Shown here one piece after another: positions 48,601 to 57,730 of a stretch of DNA of 64,000 bases (positions are counted from its first letter, which is position 1; each line of letters opens with the position of its first letter). The position numbers were made by a program, and so were the translations under genes. Location of the stretch: NCBI GenBank assembly GCA_902573735.1, contig CACGLH010000001.1, positions 124,001 to 188,000 on the forward strand, written 5' to 3'. The notes beneath the pieces were generated by a model, which saw nothing but the letters and a program-made list of their open reading frames with translations, ran no database searches and was not told the origin of the DNA. This DNA comes from an uncultured Alphaproteobacteria bacterium. Lineage in GTDB: Bacteria; Pseudomonadota; Alphaproteobacteria; Rhodobacterales; Rhodobacteraceae.

Positions 48601-49254
48601 TCAGAGTATTTTTTGACCTGATTTCTGCCAATCAGAATTAAATATTTTTAGACCCTTATCTGTGAGGTTATGATTTACTAAACTGCTAAAAACTTTTGGA
48701 GGTATTGTTACAACATCAGCACCAGCAAGAGCACTTTGTGTAACATGGTTCTTTGTCCTAATAGAAGCCGCCAATATTTTTGTTTCATAATTATAGTGAG
48801 AGAAAATCAATTTTATTTCTCTTATCAATTGAACTCCATCAACATTAGCATCGTCTAACCTGCCAATAAATGGGCTAATATAAGTTGCTCCTGCTTTAGC
48901 TGCCAGAATTGCCTGAGATGATGAAAAGCATAATGTCACATTTGTTTTTATAGACATTTCTGAAAGTTGTTTGCAGGCTTTTATGCCTTCCCAAGTCATA
49001 GGTAATTTCACAACTATATTTTTTGCCATTTTTGAAATTTTTATACCCTCATTTATCATTTGCTCACTATTTTCAGAAACTGTCTCTACGCTAACTGGCC
49101 CTTTTATTTCGCTACAAAGATTATTTATTAATTGGTCAAAAGGTGTTTTTGCTTTATAAATTAAGGATGGATTAGTTGTTAATCCATCAATAATACCTGT
49201 TTGATTTAGCCTCTTAATTTCTTCAAAATCAGTAGAGTCCAAAAAAAAATCCAT
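48601..49254 (-). CDS. tal: Short transaldolase (TalC/Fsa family)
   Basis: A 217-residue aldolase of the pentose phosphate pathway. The Schiff-base lysine is K83 in VVKLPMTWEG; GLTTNPSLI and NVTLCFSSSQAI are the other hallmarks. Residue 129, in SPFIGRLDD, is phenylalanine. Fructose-6-phosphate aldolases carry tyrosine at this place, so transaldolase activity is more likely than aldolase activity despite the common fsa label. It starts 99 bases from priA, divergently, and lies 17 bases before DUF484. Confidence 0.92.
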   Translation of the reverse strand: MDFFLDSTDFEEIKRLNQTGIIDGLTTNPSLIYKAKTPFDQLINNLCSEIKGPVSVETVSENSEQMINEGIKISKMAKNIVVKLPMTWEGIKACKQLSEMSIKTNVTLCFSSSQAILAAKAGATYISPFIGRLDDANVDGVQLIREIKLIFSHYNYETKILAASIRTKNHVTQSALAGADVVTIPPKVFSSLVNHNLTDKGLKIFNSDWQKSGQKIL

Positions 49255-49353
49255 TGAAAATTTTCCTTAGGTTATTTTTAATTATAAATTCATAATAAAA
49301 AAATTACTTCTTAGTTATAGCAAATTTTTCATTTATAGGAATATAATTATTTA

Positions 49354-51561
49354 ATGAAAAATACTATCACAAATTTCAATATTACTTCTTTTAAGAAGGG
49401 AGACACAGTATCTGTTGTAACTGTTCAAAAAGGAAAGCAGTTTCTTGATTATATAGTACCCGAAAACGGAGTAGTTTTAGGTTCTATTGTTAAAGTTCCT
49501 ATTAGGAACAAACTTGTAGTTGGTGTAGTTTGGTCCGAAGGTTTATCTGATCAAAACTTATTTGTAAAAAAAAAAATAAGTAAGATTATAAACATTACGC
49601 CATTATGTAGTGAAGAAAGAGAATTTATAGCTAAAGTAAGCAAATATTATATTTTTAGTCTCAATACAGCTATCAAGCTAGCTATAAATCCGAGTTTGAA
49701 CTTAGAATTAAAAGAGAACTCTTTTTTTTATGAATTAGGAATAAATAAAAATTTTAAGTCAACTGTCTCTCGCAATAAAGTAATTAAATTGATTTCAGAA
49801 AATTATGATAAAAAAATATCTAGAGTAGATATTTTGACTACAACTGGTGTTTCGAAAAGTGTATTAGATGGTTTAGAAAAACTTAAAATTATAAAAAAAA
49901 GCCTTATTGAGCAAGAGAATTTATCTAAACCAAAGATTACATTTAGCAAGACGCTGACTAAAAAGCAAAAAAATATTGCTAATTCTTTAAAAGAAAAAAT
50001 TAGATCTTCAAATTATTCAACTACCCTTTTACGGGGAGTGACAGGTTCTGGAAAAACAGAAATTTATATGGAAGCAATCTCAGAAGCTATTTCAATAAAC
50101 AAACAAGTCTTAGTTCTTTTTCCAGAGATAAGTTTAAGTTCAAATTTTGATGAAATCATAAAAAAAAGATTTGAGAGGGGTTTTGCTGAATGGCATTCTG
50201 GAGTAAGTAGAAAGAAAAAAAGAAAAATTTTAAAAAATATTTTAAACGGATCTTTAAAACTTGTTTTTGGAGCTAGATCAGCAGTATTCCTCCCATTTAA
50301 TAACTTAGGACTAGTAATTGTCGATGAAGAGCATGACAATTCTTACAAGCAGGAGGAAGGCACTAATTACAACGGGCGTGATATAGCAGTTTTAAAAGGA
50401 TATTATTCAAAAGCAACTGTTATTCTTGTTTCTGCAACTCCTAGTATTGAAACATGGGTTAATGTAAAAAAATCAAAATATGACTATAAATTTATAAAAG
50501 AAAGATTTGGAGAGGCTAATTTACCAAAGATAAAAATTGTAGATTTAAAAAATAAAAAATTGCCTCACAATCGATGGATTTCTGACGATATTATTAAAAA
50601 TATAAATAATCGAATAAATAAAAATCAACAATCCTTAATCTTTATAAATAGAAGAGGCTATTCTCCTACTCTATTATGTAAAGAATGTTACAGGGCTGTT
50701 AAATGTAACACTTGTGATTTTAATCTAAACGAACATAAATTTTTAAATGGTTTACTATGTCATTTGTGTGGAACAAAATATTCATATCCTGAAAAATGTG
50801 ATCATTGTGGGACTAGAAATGAATATATCCCAATTGGGCCAGGAGTAGAAAGAATCCAAGAGGAAATCTCATCACTGGTTCCAAATGCAAAAGTGCAAAT
50901 CATTTCTTCAGATCATCTTAAAAATATGAATGAATTAAAAAATATTTTTAATAAAATTGTTAATGGTAAAATTGATGTTGTAATTGGAACGCAAATTATT
51001 GCTAAAGGCCATAATTTTCCTTTATTAAGTTTTGTGGGAATTATTGATATAGATGTGGCTCTTCAAGGTGGCGATATAAGAGCTACTGAAAAAACTTTTC
51101 AACTATTACGGCAAGTTGTTGGAAGATCTGGGAGATTTGATGTATCAGGTGAAGCAATTATTCAAACATACTTTCCTGAAAGTGAAGTAATAAAAGCAAT
51201 ATGTAATGAAGATGACACAAATTTTTTGGATCTTCAAAGTGAAATAAGAGAAATTGCAAATGTACCACCTTTTAGTAGGATGATTGCTATTACTATTACT
51301 GGAGTAAATCATGAATTAGCTTTTAATTTTTCTCAACAATTAACAAAAGACATTTTTTTATTAAAAATTAAAAATATTAAAATTTATGGTCCAGCAGATG
51401 CAAAAATTTCAAAAATTAGAAATAAATATAGAATAAGGATATTAATTAAAGTACAAAAAGATGTAATGATCCAATCTTTCATAAGAAGAATAATTGAAAA
51501 AAGAAAAAGACCTGCTTCCTTGAATGTTACTATAGATGTTGATCCTATAAATTTTACATGA
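49354..51561 (+). CDS. priA: Primosomal replication protein N' (PriA helicase)
   Basis: Restarts stalled replication forks by loading DnaB. The 735-residue protein has an N-terminal 3'-DNA-binding domain, Walker A GVTGSGKTEIY near 228, the DEEH box VIVDEEHDNSYKQEEG, a zinc site with four CxxC pairs (CKECYRAVKCNTC...CHLCG...CDHCG) and helicase motif VVGRSGRFDVSG. The N-terminal region is complete, with no frameshift. In many relatives the ATP synthase operon follows; here it is 10.5 kb downstream. Confidence 0.97.
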   Translation: MKNTITNFNITSFKKGDTVSVVTVQKGKQFLDYIVPENGVVLGSIVKVPIRNKLVVGVVWSEGLSDQNLFVKKKISKIINITPLCSEEREFIAKVSKYYIFSLNTAIKLAINPSLNLELKENSFFYELGINKNFKSTVSRNKVIKLISENYDKKISRVDILTTTGVSKSVLDGLEKLKIIKKSLIEQENLSKPKITFSKTLTKKQKNIANSLKEKIRSSNYSTTLLRGVTGSGKTEIYMEAISEAISINKQVLVLFPEISLSSNFDEIIKKRFERGFAEWHSGVSRKKKRKILKNILNGSLKLVFGARSAVFLPFNNLGLVIVDEEHDNSYKQEEGTNYNGRDIAVLKGYYSKATVILVSATPSIETWVNVKKSKYDYKFIKERFGEANLPKIKIVDLKNKKLPHNRWISDDIIKNINNRINKNQQSLIFINRRGYSPTLLCKECYRAVKCNTCDFNLNEHKFLNGLLCHLCGTKYSYPEKCDHCGTRNEYIPIGPGVERIQEEISSLVPNAKVQIISSDHLKNMNELKNIFNKIVNGKIDVVIGTQIIAKGHNFPLLSFVGIIDIDVALQGGDIRATEKTFQLLRQVVGRSGRFDVSGEAIIQTYFPESEVIKAICNEDDTNFLDLQSEIREIANVPPFSRMIAITITGVNHELAFNFSQQLTKDIFLLKIKNIKIYGPADAKISKIRNKYRIRILIKVQKDVMIQSFIRRIIEKRKRPASLNVTIDVDPINFT

Positions 51562-51683
51562 AATTTTTTAGGTCTTTATTTTTAATTAAAAGTTATATTT
51601 GTATTTAATTTTGGTGCAAATGGTTTTATAGAGCTAGTATTAAATGTGATTTAGTTATGAAAGATAGTTTGATATAGTTTGTT

Positions 51684-52802
51684 ATGCAAAATAAAAAAAT
51701 TAAAGAAAAGGAATTTAAGCTGTTACCTAATTCTGGAATTTTGAGTGCCCCAGTTTATAAAGGAGGCGAACAACCGGATTTATCTAAACACGAAATAATA
51801 AAACTAAATTCAAATGAAAACCCCCTCGGTCCTAGTAAATTAGCTACAGATGCATTAAAAAATTCTTTTGAGTTTATTAATAATTATCCATCTTCAAGTC
51901 ACGAGAAACTTAGAAAAGCTATAGCAAAAGTACATGCAATAAATTTTGAAAATATTATCTGTGGTGCTGGCTCTGATGAATTAATAAGTTTTATTTGCCA
52001 ATGCTTTTGTTCGACTAATGATGAAGTAATTTACACAGAACACGGTTTTGCAATGTATAAAATTTCAGCATTATTAAGAGGAGCTAATCCAGTTAAAGTT
52101 TTAGAAAATGAAAGAGTTGCTGATGTGGATAATATTCTAAAAAGTTGTAATAATAAAACTAAAATAATTTTTTTAGCTAATCCTAATAATCCTACTGGTA
52201 CATTTTTAGATTCTAGTAAAATCAAATACCTTTTAGATAATTTACCAGATACTGTATTGATGGTGATAGATGGAGCTTATGCTGAATATATAGAAAATTT
52301 TGATGGTGGTCTTTCTTTTGTTGAAAACTATCACAACTTAATCATTTTAAGAACCTTTTCAAAGATATATGGTCTTGCTGCCTTAAGGATAGGTTGGAGT
52401 TACTCTTCTAATTCGATTACAAAAATTTTAAATCGGGTAAGGGGTCCGTTTAATGTATCTTCTCCTGCGATTGCAGCTGCTACTGCAGCTGTATTAGATT
52501 GTGAATATACTAGACATTGTGTAGCAGAAAACCTAAAAAATAGAGAATGGTTATCTAAGCAATTGAAACAACTGGGATTAAGCACCACGAATTCAAAAGC
52601 AAATTTTTTATTGGTTGATTTTTGTTCAGAAAACCAAGCAAACAAAGCTTTTGACTTTTTGAAAAATCAAAAAATCTATGTTAGAAAAGTTTTTGACTAT
52701 GGTTTAAAAAAATCATTAAGAATTACTATAGGTACAGATTTTGAATGTAAATTAGTTAAAAAAAATATTCAAAACTTCCTGGAGTTATCTAATGAAATTT
52801 AA
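51684..52802 (+). CDS. hisC: Histidinol-phosphate aminotransferase
   Basis: A class I/II PLP aminotransferase, 372 residues. Features are LNSNENPLGPS, FLANPNNPTGT, and the Schiff-base lysine K227 in RTFSKIYGLAALRIG. HisC enzymes act in histidine synthesis; the copy paired with tyrA often also transaminates aromatic keto acids, so a broad role is possible. It overlaps tyrA by 11 bases. The 122-base gap after priA has no clear terminator. Confidence 0.93.
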   Translation: MQNKKIKEKEFKLLPNSGILSAPVYKGGEQPDLSKHEIIKLNSNENPLGPSKLATDALKNSFEFINNYPSSSHEKLRKAIAKVHAINFENIICGAGSDELISFICQCFCSTNDEVIYTEHGFAMYKISALLRGANPVKVLENERVADVDNILKSCNNKTKIIFLANPNNPTGTFLDSSKIKYLLDNLPDTVLMVIDGAYAEYIENFDGGLSFVENYHNLIILRTFSKIYGLAALRIGWSYSSNSITKILNRVRGPFNVSSPAIAAATAAVLDCEYTRHCVAENLKNREWLSKQLKQLGLSTTNSKANFLLVDFCSENQANKAFDFLKNQKIYVRKVFDYGLKKSLRITIGTDFECKLVKKNIQNFLELSNEI

Positions 52803-53694
52803 TCATATTGCGCTAGTAGGATTAGGCTTAATAGCATCATCTATAGCTTTAGCTCTGAGAAGTAAGGATACAAACATTAAAATAACTGGCTTCTCTAAGA
52901 CAAAAAAAACAAGAGAGGAAGCTAGAAAAATTGGTTTTTGCATAGTATGTGAAAATTATGAAGATTGTATAAAAGGTGCAGATTTAGTTATCCTATGTGT
53001 GCCGGTAGGGGTAATGAGTTATGTTACTGAAAAAATTTCCCCCTATTTGTCAAGGTCTGTAATTGTTTCAGATGTTGGATCCGTAAAGGAAAGCGTAGTG
53101 GTAGAAGTTCAAAAAAAGCTACCAAAAGGAGTTTTTTTTGTACCAGCTCATCCTTTAGCAGGTACAGAAAATTCTGGACCCTCTTCTGGCTTCGCAACTT
53201 TGTTTGAAAATAGGTACTGTATAATTACACCCTCTGACAAAATACCACTAGAGATAATAAAAAAAGTAAGATTATTTTGGGAAAAATTAGGAAGTAATGT
53301 TATAGAAATGGAGGCCAAACACCATGACTTGGTACTTTCTGTTACCTCTCATGCTCCTCACTTAATAGCTTTTGCTATGGTAGGAGTTGCAGATGATTTT
53401 TCAAAAGTTACGAACTCAGAGGTAATTAATTATTCAGCAGCTGGATTTCGGGATTTTACAAGATTGGCTGCCTCAGATCCAGTCATGTGGAGAGATATTT
53501 TTCTAAATAATAAAGATGCAGCACTAGAAATTTTAGGAAGATTTACTGAGGAATTATTTACTCTCCAAAAGGCTATAAGAAAAAAAGATGGGGATTATCT
53601 TTTGAAATATTTTGAAAGAACTCGAAAAATTAGGAGAAGTATTATTAATGCAGGGCAGGATACAGCCGAACCTAATTTTGGTCGAAAACAATAA
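52792..53694 (+). CDS. tyrA: Prephenate/arogenate dehydrogenase
   Basis: Oxidative decarboxylation step of tyrosine synthesis. The 300-residue product has an N-terminal Rossmann motif VGLGLIASSIALAL, ILCVPVGVM, FVPAHPLAGTENSGP and the catalytic histidine region VTSHAPHLIAFAM. There is no fused chorismate mutase and no ACT domain. GGAG precedes the ATG, which lies inside hisC, so translation is coupled. The preference between prephenate and arogenate cannot be read from sequence. Confidence 0.94.
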   Translation: MKFNHIALVGLGLIASSIALALRSKDTNIKITGFSKTKKTREEARKIGFCIVCENYEDCIKGADLVILCVPVGVMSYVTEKISPYLSRSVIVSDVGSVKESVVVEVQKKLPKGVFFVPAHPLAGTENSGPSSGFATLFENRYCIITPSDKIPLEIIKKVRLFWEKLGSNVIEMEAKHHDLVLSVTSHAPHLIAFAMVGVADDFSKVTNSEVINYSAAGFRDFTRLAASDPVMWRDIFLNNKDAALEILGRFTEELFTLQKAIRKKDGDYLLKYFERTRKIRRSIINAGQDTAEPNFGRKQ

Positions 53695-53742
53695 TAATTT
53701 GAAAATTTTTCACTCTTCAAAATTTAATTGTTTATTAACTAA

Positions 53743-54483
53743 CTATAGATTTTTAATGTACTTTTGAATTATGGGTAAATCATTATTTAAATTAACATTT
53801 GTTTCTATTATTTTGATATTACCACTTTTAAAATTGATTTTTCTTTTAAACAAGTCACTGAAGTCAAGTAGGTAGGATAGCTTTAAGTTTTTTATATCAT
53901 TAAATGAAAATTCATAATTAAAATTTTGATTATGATTAATAAGAGTATTTTCAAATATTGGTTTTTCTAGTTTTAAAAAAAAATCATTTTTATAATTTTC
54001 TTCCAATCTAGTAGCAAAAAGCAGATCTTCAAACGTAATTAATATTTTTTTATTTATATAAGATTGAATATTTGTTGCATGGAATGTGAAATTGTTAATC
54101 AATTTATCATTTGAATATTTAATGCTTGCATTTAAATCTCCTTCATTAATCTCGAAAAGATTTGTACCAACTTTAATATTTATAGTAGGTTCTATTGATA
54201 ATATGTAGTTTTTTCTATTATAAATTAATGACATTATAAGAAGATTTTTAATAGTAATTAAATCTTTATTAGTTTTTGATTTAATCTTTATATCACTTAC
54301 TGTTGTATCTACTCTATTAGGATAACCTGTAGTTTTTAAAGAATATGTAATTTTAAATTTATTTTTTAAATTTTCACTTATAAGATTTTTTATATAGGCT
54401 TCTTGTTGTTTAGCTACATGTAACCAAAATAGAAAAGTTGAAATCATTAAAAAGAAAAAAAATGTGATAATTATCCTGATCAT
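53743..54483 (-). CDS. DUF2125-like envelope protein
   Basis: A 246-residue protein with one N-terminal hydrophobic helix (residues 2-21) and a beta-rich remainder likely on the periplasmic side. The segment YSLKTTGYPNRVDTTVSDIKIK matches the GxPxRxD-type motif of DUF2125, and the neighbouring hisC-tyrA is the usual context of that family in alphaproteobacteria. It is more divergent and shorter than typical members. It has no known function; its stop faces that of tyrA across 48 bases. Confidence 0.65.
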   Translation of the reverse strand: MIRIIITFFFFLMISTFLFWLHVAKQQEAYIKNLISENLKNKFKITYSLKTTGYPNRVDTTVSDIKIKSKTNKDLITIKNLLIMSLIYNRKNYILSIEPTINIKVGTNLFEINEGDLNASIKYSNDKLINNFTFHATNIQSYINKKILITFEDLLFATRLEENYKNDFFLKLEKPIFENTLINHNQNFNYEFSFNDIKNLKLSYLLDFSDLFKRKINFKSGNIKIIETNVNLNNDLPIIQKYIKNL

Positions 54484-54578
54484 AAATTTAAATCTTAGAA
54501 AATCTGGCTATTATTTAATTTTAATTACATTATGATTCAGATATATTAAGCTTTATAAATTAGTATTTCATAAAAATT

Positions 54579-55796
54579 ATGAAGATAACAGATTTACAAG
54601 AAACAAAAAAATTTGTCTTTAGTCAACCTACAAGACAGACTGCACTTATGATTTTTGTATTATTATGTGTTTTTTTTATAGCATATCTTTTATTTCCTGC
54701 AGTTGCTCCCATTTTTTTATCTTCACCTTATTTAAATGGCGTCATAATTGGTGTTTTTATTCTTGGAGTTTTAGCCTGCTTTTGGCAAGTTTTCATATTA
54801 GTTAGTAGTGTTTACTGGATAGAAGGTTTTGTATCTGAACGTCCAGGTCATGAAATTGCAAAACCACCAAGAATACTTGCTCCCTTGGAAGCCTTATTGA
54901 GGGATAAACAGTCAAGGAGAAATATCAACCCGTTGTCTGCAAGATCTATATTAGATTCTGTATCTACAAGATTGGATGAAGTCAGAGATATTACTAGATA
55001 TATCATTAATCTGTTAATTTTTCTTGGATTATTAGGTACTTTTTATGGTTTAGCGACTACAGTTCCAGCTGTTGTTGAAACTATTAAATCTCTAGCTCCC
55101 AAAGAAGGTCAAACAGGTTTAGAAGTTTTTGAGGGTCTCATGGTTGGATTAGAATCTCAGTTAGGTGGGATGGGAACAGCTTTTGCTTCGTCTTTATTAG
55201 GATTGGCAGGAAGTTTAGTAGTTGGTCTTTTAGAGCTATTTGCAGGTCATGGTCAAAATCGTTTTTACATGGAATTAGAAGAGTGGTTGTCATCAATAAG
55301 TAAAATTGGTCAAAGTTTTTACGATACAGAAAGTTCTAATGCACCTATTTCATCTTCTGAGTTAGTTATAAATTCTTTTGAAAATAAATTGAATCATCTG
55401 ATTGAACTTTTAGAAAATAATGGGAACCAATCATTTAATAATCAAATCCAAATTAATGAATTAACAAAATCTATCGAAAAACTTATTCTTAATGAAAAAG
55501 AAGTTTCCAATTCATCTTCTAATCATGAAGTTTATAACCAAACAGATCTGAATACATTAATAAACAACCAAGATAATTTAGTTAATTTAATACGTAATTT
55601 TGTTGAAATTGAAAAAAATTCTGAGAATGAATTTAGGTCAAGAGTTAGAAATATGGATGTTCAGTTGGCAAAAATCTTTAATGAATTAAAAACTGGTAGA
55701 CAGGATAATCTGTCTGAATTAAGAGAGGATTTTACAATTTTATCCAACGCAATAATAAGATTATCTAATTCAAACAACAACAATAAACCAGAGTAA
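54579..55796 (+). CDS. MotA/TolQ/ExbB-like proton-channel protein
   Basis: A 405-residue membrane protein with four predicted helices: about 20-45, 52-80, 138-165 and 190-220. The pair after the cytoplasmic loop (LLIFLGLLGTFYGLATTVPAVV and GMGTAFASSLLGLAGSLVVGLLE) matches the MotA/TolQ/ExbB core that lines the ion path. A hydrophilic, asparagine-rich helical tail of about 180 residues follows. The next gene, five bases on, supplies a MotB-like partner. No ExbD/TolR, TolA, TonB or flagellar gene is nearby, so it is probably a dedicated two-gene ion-driven unit. Confidence 0.85.
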   Translation: MKITDLQETKKFVFSQPTRQTALMIFVLLCVFFIAYLLFPAVAPIFLSSPYLNGVIIGVFILGVLACFWQVFILVSSVYWIEGFVSERPGHEIAKPPRILAPLEALLRDKQSRRNINPLSARSILDSVSTRLDEVRDITRYIINLLIFLGLLGTFYGLATTVPAVVETIKSLAPKEGQTGLEVFEGLMVGLESQLGGMGTAFASSLLGLAGSLVVGLLELFAGHGQNRFYMELEEWLSSISKIGQSFYDTESSNAPISSSELVINSFENKLNHLIELLENNGNQSFNNQIQINELTKSIEKLILNEKEVSNSSSNHEVYNQTDLNTLINNQDNLVNLIRNFVEIEKNSENEFRSRVRNMDVQLAKIFNELKTGRQDNLSELREDFTILSNAIIRLSNSNNNNKPE

Positions 55797-55801
55797 AATC
55801 T

Positions 55802-57718
55802 ATGGCATTATTAAGACGTTCTGGCAGTCGTTTCACAACCAATATATGGCCAGGATTTGTTGATGCGATGACTGCTTTACTATTGGTTTTAATGTTCGTC
55901 TTATCAATTTTTATGGTAATCCAATCTGTTTTTCGAGAAAAAATTACAGGTCAAGAAACAGAACTTTCGAAACTTGAAAATGAGGTATTAAGTTTGATAT
56001 CAGATTTAAATTTGCAAAAGCAAGAATATGACAATCTAAACGCAAAGAATTTAGCTATTAACAAAAGTCTAAAAGAGCAAATAGAACTAAACGAGCGCAA
56101 GTCCCTTGAAATTAAAAATACTCTTCAGAATTTAGATTTAGCGAATATTAAAATTTCTGACTTTGAAATTAGAGTAGCTAGTTTAATTGCAAGAAGAACT
56201 GAGCTTATATCTGAAATTGAGCAAAAAGATAATAGAATTAAAGAAGAAGTTTCAAGATTAGAGGCATCTAGATTAGCCTTAGCTTCTGCAAGAAACGAAA
56301 TTGATGAGAAAAAAGAATTAGCTCGATTGGCTGCAGCAAAAAGAGAAGCACTTGAATTATATATTGAGGATTTAACAAAAAATTTAAATGCACTTTCAGA
56401 CAATAAAAATGAGTTGGAAGCCAAACTAAATAAAGGCAACATAGCATTAGCTTTAGCCTATGACAATTTAGAGCAAACTCAAACAAAGCTCACGTCCCTT
56501 TCTGATTTAAATACTATTTTACAAAGTACAATTTCTGATCTTAAAAAAGATTTATTAGACGAAGAAAAAGAGAAGGAAATTTTTATTAAAGATTTAAATC
56601 AAAAAAACACAATTCTTTCAGAGAAAGAGAAAGAATTAATTACATCTAAAATTTTAGTTAATAAATTTAAAGAAGATTTAAAATCAAAAGATATGAAGTT
56701 GACTGAAACTGAAAAAAACTTACTGATTGAAAAAATTGCTTTGAAAAATTTAAGGGAAAAATTAAATGAATCAAGAGCAGAATTAGAATTAACTACCTTA
56801 TCTCTAGAAGAGGAAAGAAAAAGGGCTATTGAAAATTTGAAGTTAATTTCAAGCTCAGAAAAAGCTATGTTTCTTCTAGAAGAAAATAATCTTAAACTAT
56901 CAAACGAAAATAATGAAATTAAATCTGAACTTATTGATTTGTCAGAACTTTTGGAGGTAAGAGAGGTATCGCTAAACAACCTAAGATCTCAGCTTTTAAA
57001 CAGCGAAAACCAAAACAAAATATCATTAGACAAAGTAAAAAAATTAAATCAAGAAACGCTATCATTAGCTGCACAATTAAACGATTTAAAAAATTTATTA
57101 ACTGAATACGAAATTAAAGATAAAGAAACTGTTGCACAGGTTGAGAATCTTGGCTCTCAGCTTAATTCAGCTCTAACACAGGTGTTAGTGGAACAAAAAA
57201 AGAATGCAGCTTTAGAAGCTGAGAGAATAAAAAAATTAGAAGAAGAAGCAAATGAATTACAATATTACCGTTCAGAGTTTTTTGGAAATTTGAGAAAAAT
57301 TTTAGGTAAAAATAAAGGAATTGAGATAGTTGGTGATAGATTTGTTTTTCCTTCTGAGATTCTTTTTGATGTAGGTTCAGATGAATTACAAAGTAAAGGT
57401 CTTACAGAACTTTCTCAAATGGCTAAGGTTATTAGAAAGATTGTTATAGAAATACCAAAAGAAATAGACTGGATTTTGAGAGTTGACGGGCATACTGATA
57501 AAACTAAATTTCTTAATGGAGGAAAATTTAAGGATAATTGGGAGTTAAGCCAAGCAAGAGCTCTATCAGTTGTCAAATATTTTATTTTAGATGAGAATTT
57601 GCCAGCAAAAAGATTTGCTGCTACTGGGTTTGGTGAGTTTCAACCAATAGATACCGGTGAGAATGAAATTGCTTTAGCTAGAAATCGAAGAATTGAAATT
57701 AAATTGACTGAAAGATAA
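55802..57718 (+). CDS. Coiled-coil OmpA/MotB-like peptidoglycan-binding protein
   Basis: A 638-residue protein. A single N-terminal helix (residues ~19-42) carries D21 in PGFVDAMTALLLVLM, placed like the proton-binding aspartate of MotB. About 450 residues of heptad-rich, lysine/glutamate-rich coiled coil follow, then an OmpA-like peptidoglycan-binding domain at ~505-638 (FPSEILFDVGSDEL, RVDGHTDKTKF, NWELSQARALSVVKYF, RNRRIEIKLTER). It forms a stator-like pair with the preceding gene. The coil is far longer than in flagellar MotB and would reach across the periplasm. The role is unknown. Confidence 0.85.
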   Translation: MALLRRSGSRFTTNIWPGFVDAMTALLLVLMFVLSIFMVIQSVFREKITGQETELSKLENEVLSLISDLNLQKQEYDNLNAKNLAINKSLKEQIELNERKSLEIKNTLQNLDLANIKISDFEIRVASLIARRTELISEIEQKDNRIKEEVSRLEASRLALASARNEIDEKKELARLAAAKREALELYIEDLTKNLNALSDNKNELEAKLNKGNIALALAYDNLEQTQTKLTSLSDLNTILQSTISDLKKDLLDEEKEKEIFIKDLNQKNTILSEKEKELITSKILVNKFKEDLKSKDMKLTETEKNLLIEKIALKNLREKLNESRAELELTTLSLEEERKRAIENLKLISSSEKAMFLLEENNLKLSNENNEIKSELIDLSELLEVREVSLNNLRSQLLNSENQNKISLDKVKKLNQETLSLAAQLNDLKNLLTEYEIKDKETVAQVENLGSQLNSALTQVLVEQKKNAALEAERIKKLEEEANELQYYRSEFFGNLRKILGKNKGIEIVGDRFVFPSEILFDVGSDELQSKGLTELSQMAKVIRKIVIEIPKEIDWILRVDGHTDKTKFLNGGKFKDNWELSQARALSVVKYFILDENLPAKRFAATGFGEFQPIDTGENEIALARNRRIEIKLTER

Positions 57719-57730
57719 AGCTTAATTTTG

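Noticed and set aside
53695-53742. AAATTTT/AAAATTT hairpin between tyrA and the DUF2125 gene as a terminator
   Set aside because: A seven-pair A/T stem without a T-tract; too weak to call.
56125-56979. Minus-strand ORFs of 72-126 residues inside the OmpA-like coiled-coil gene
   Set aside because: Shadows of the repetitive coiled-coil codons, with no ribosome-binding site or family motif.
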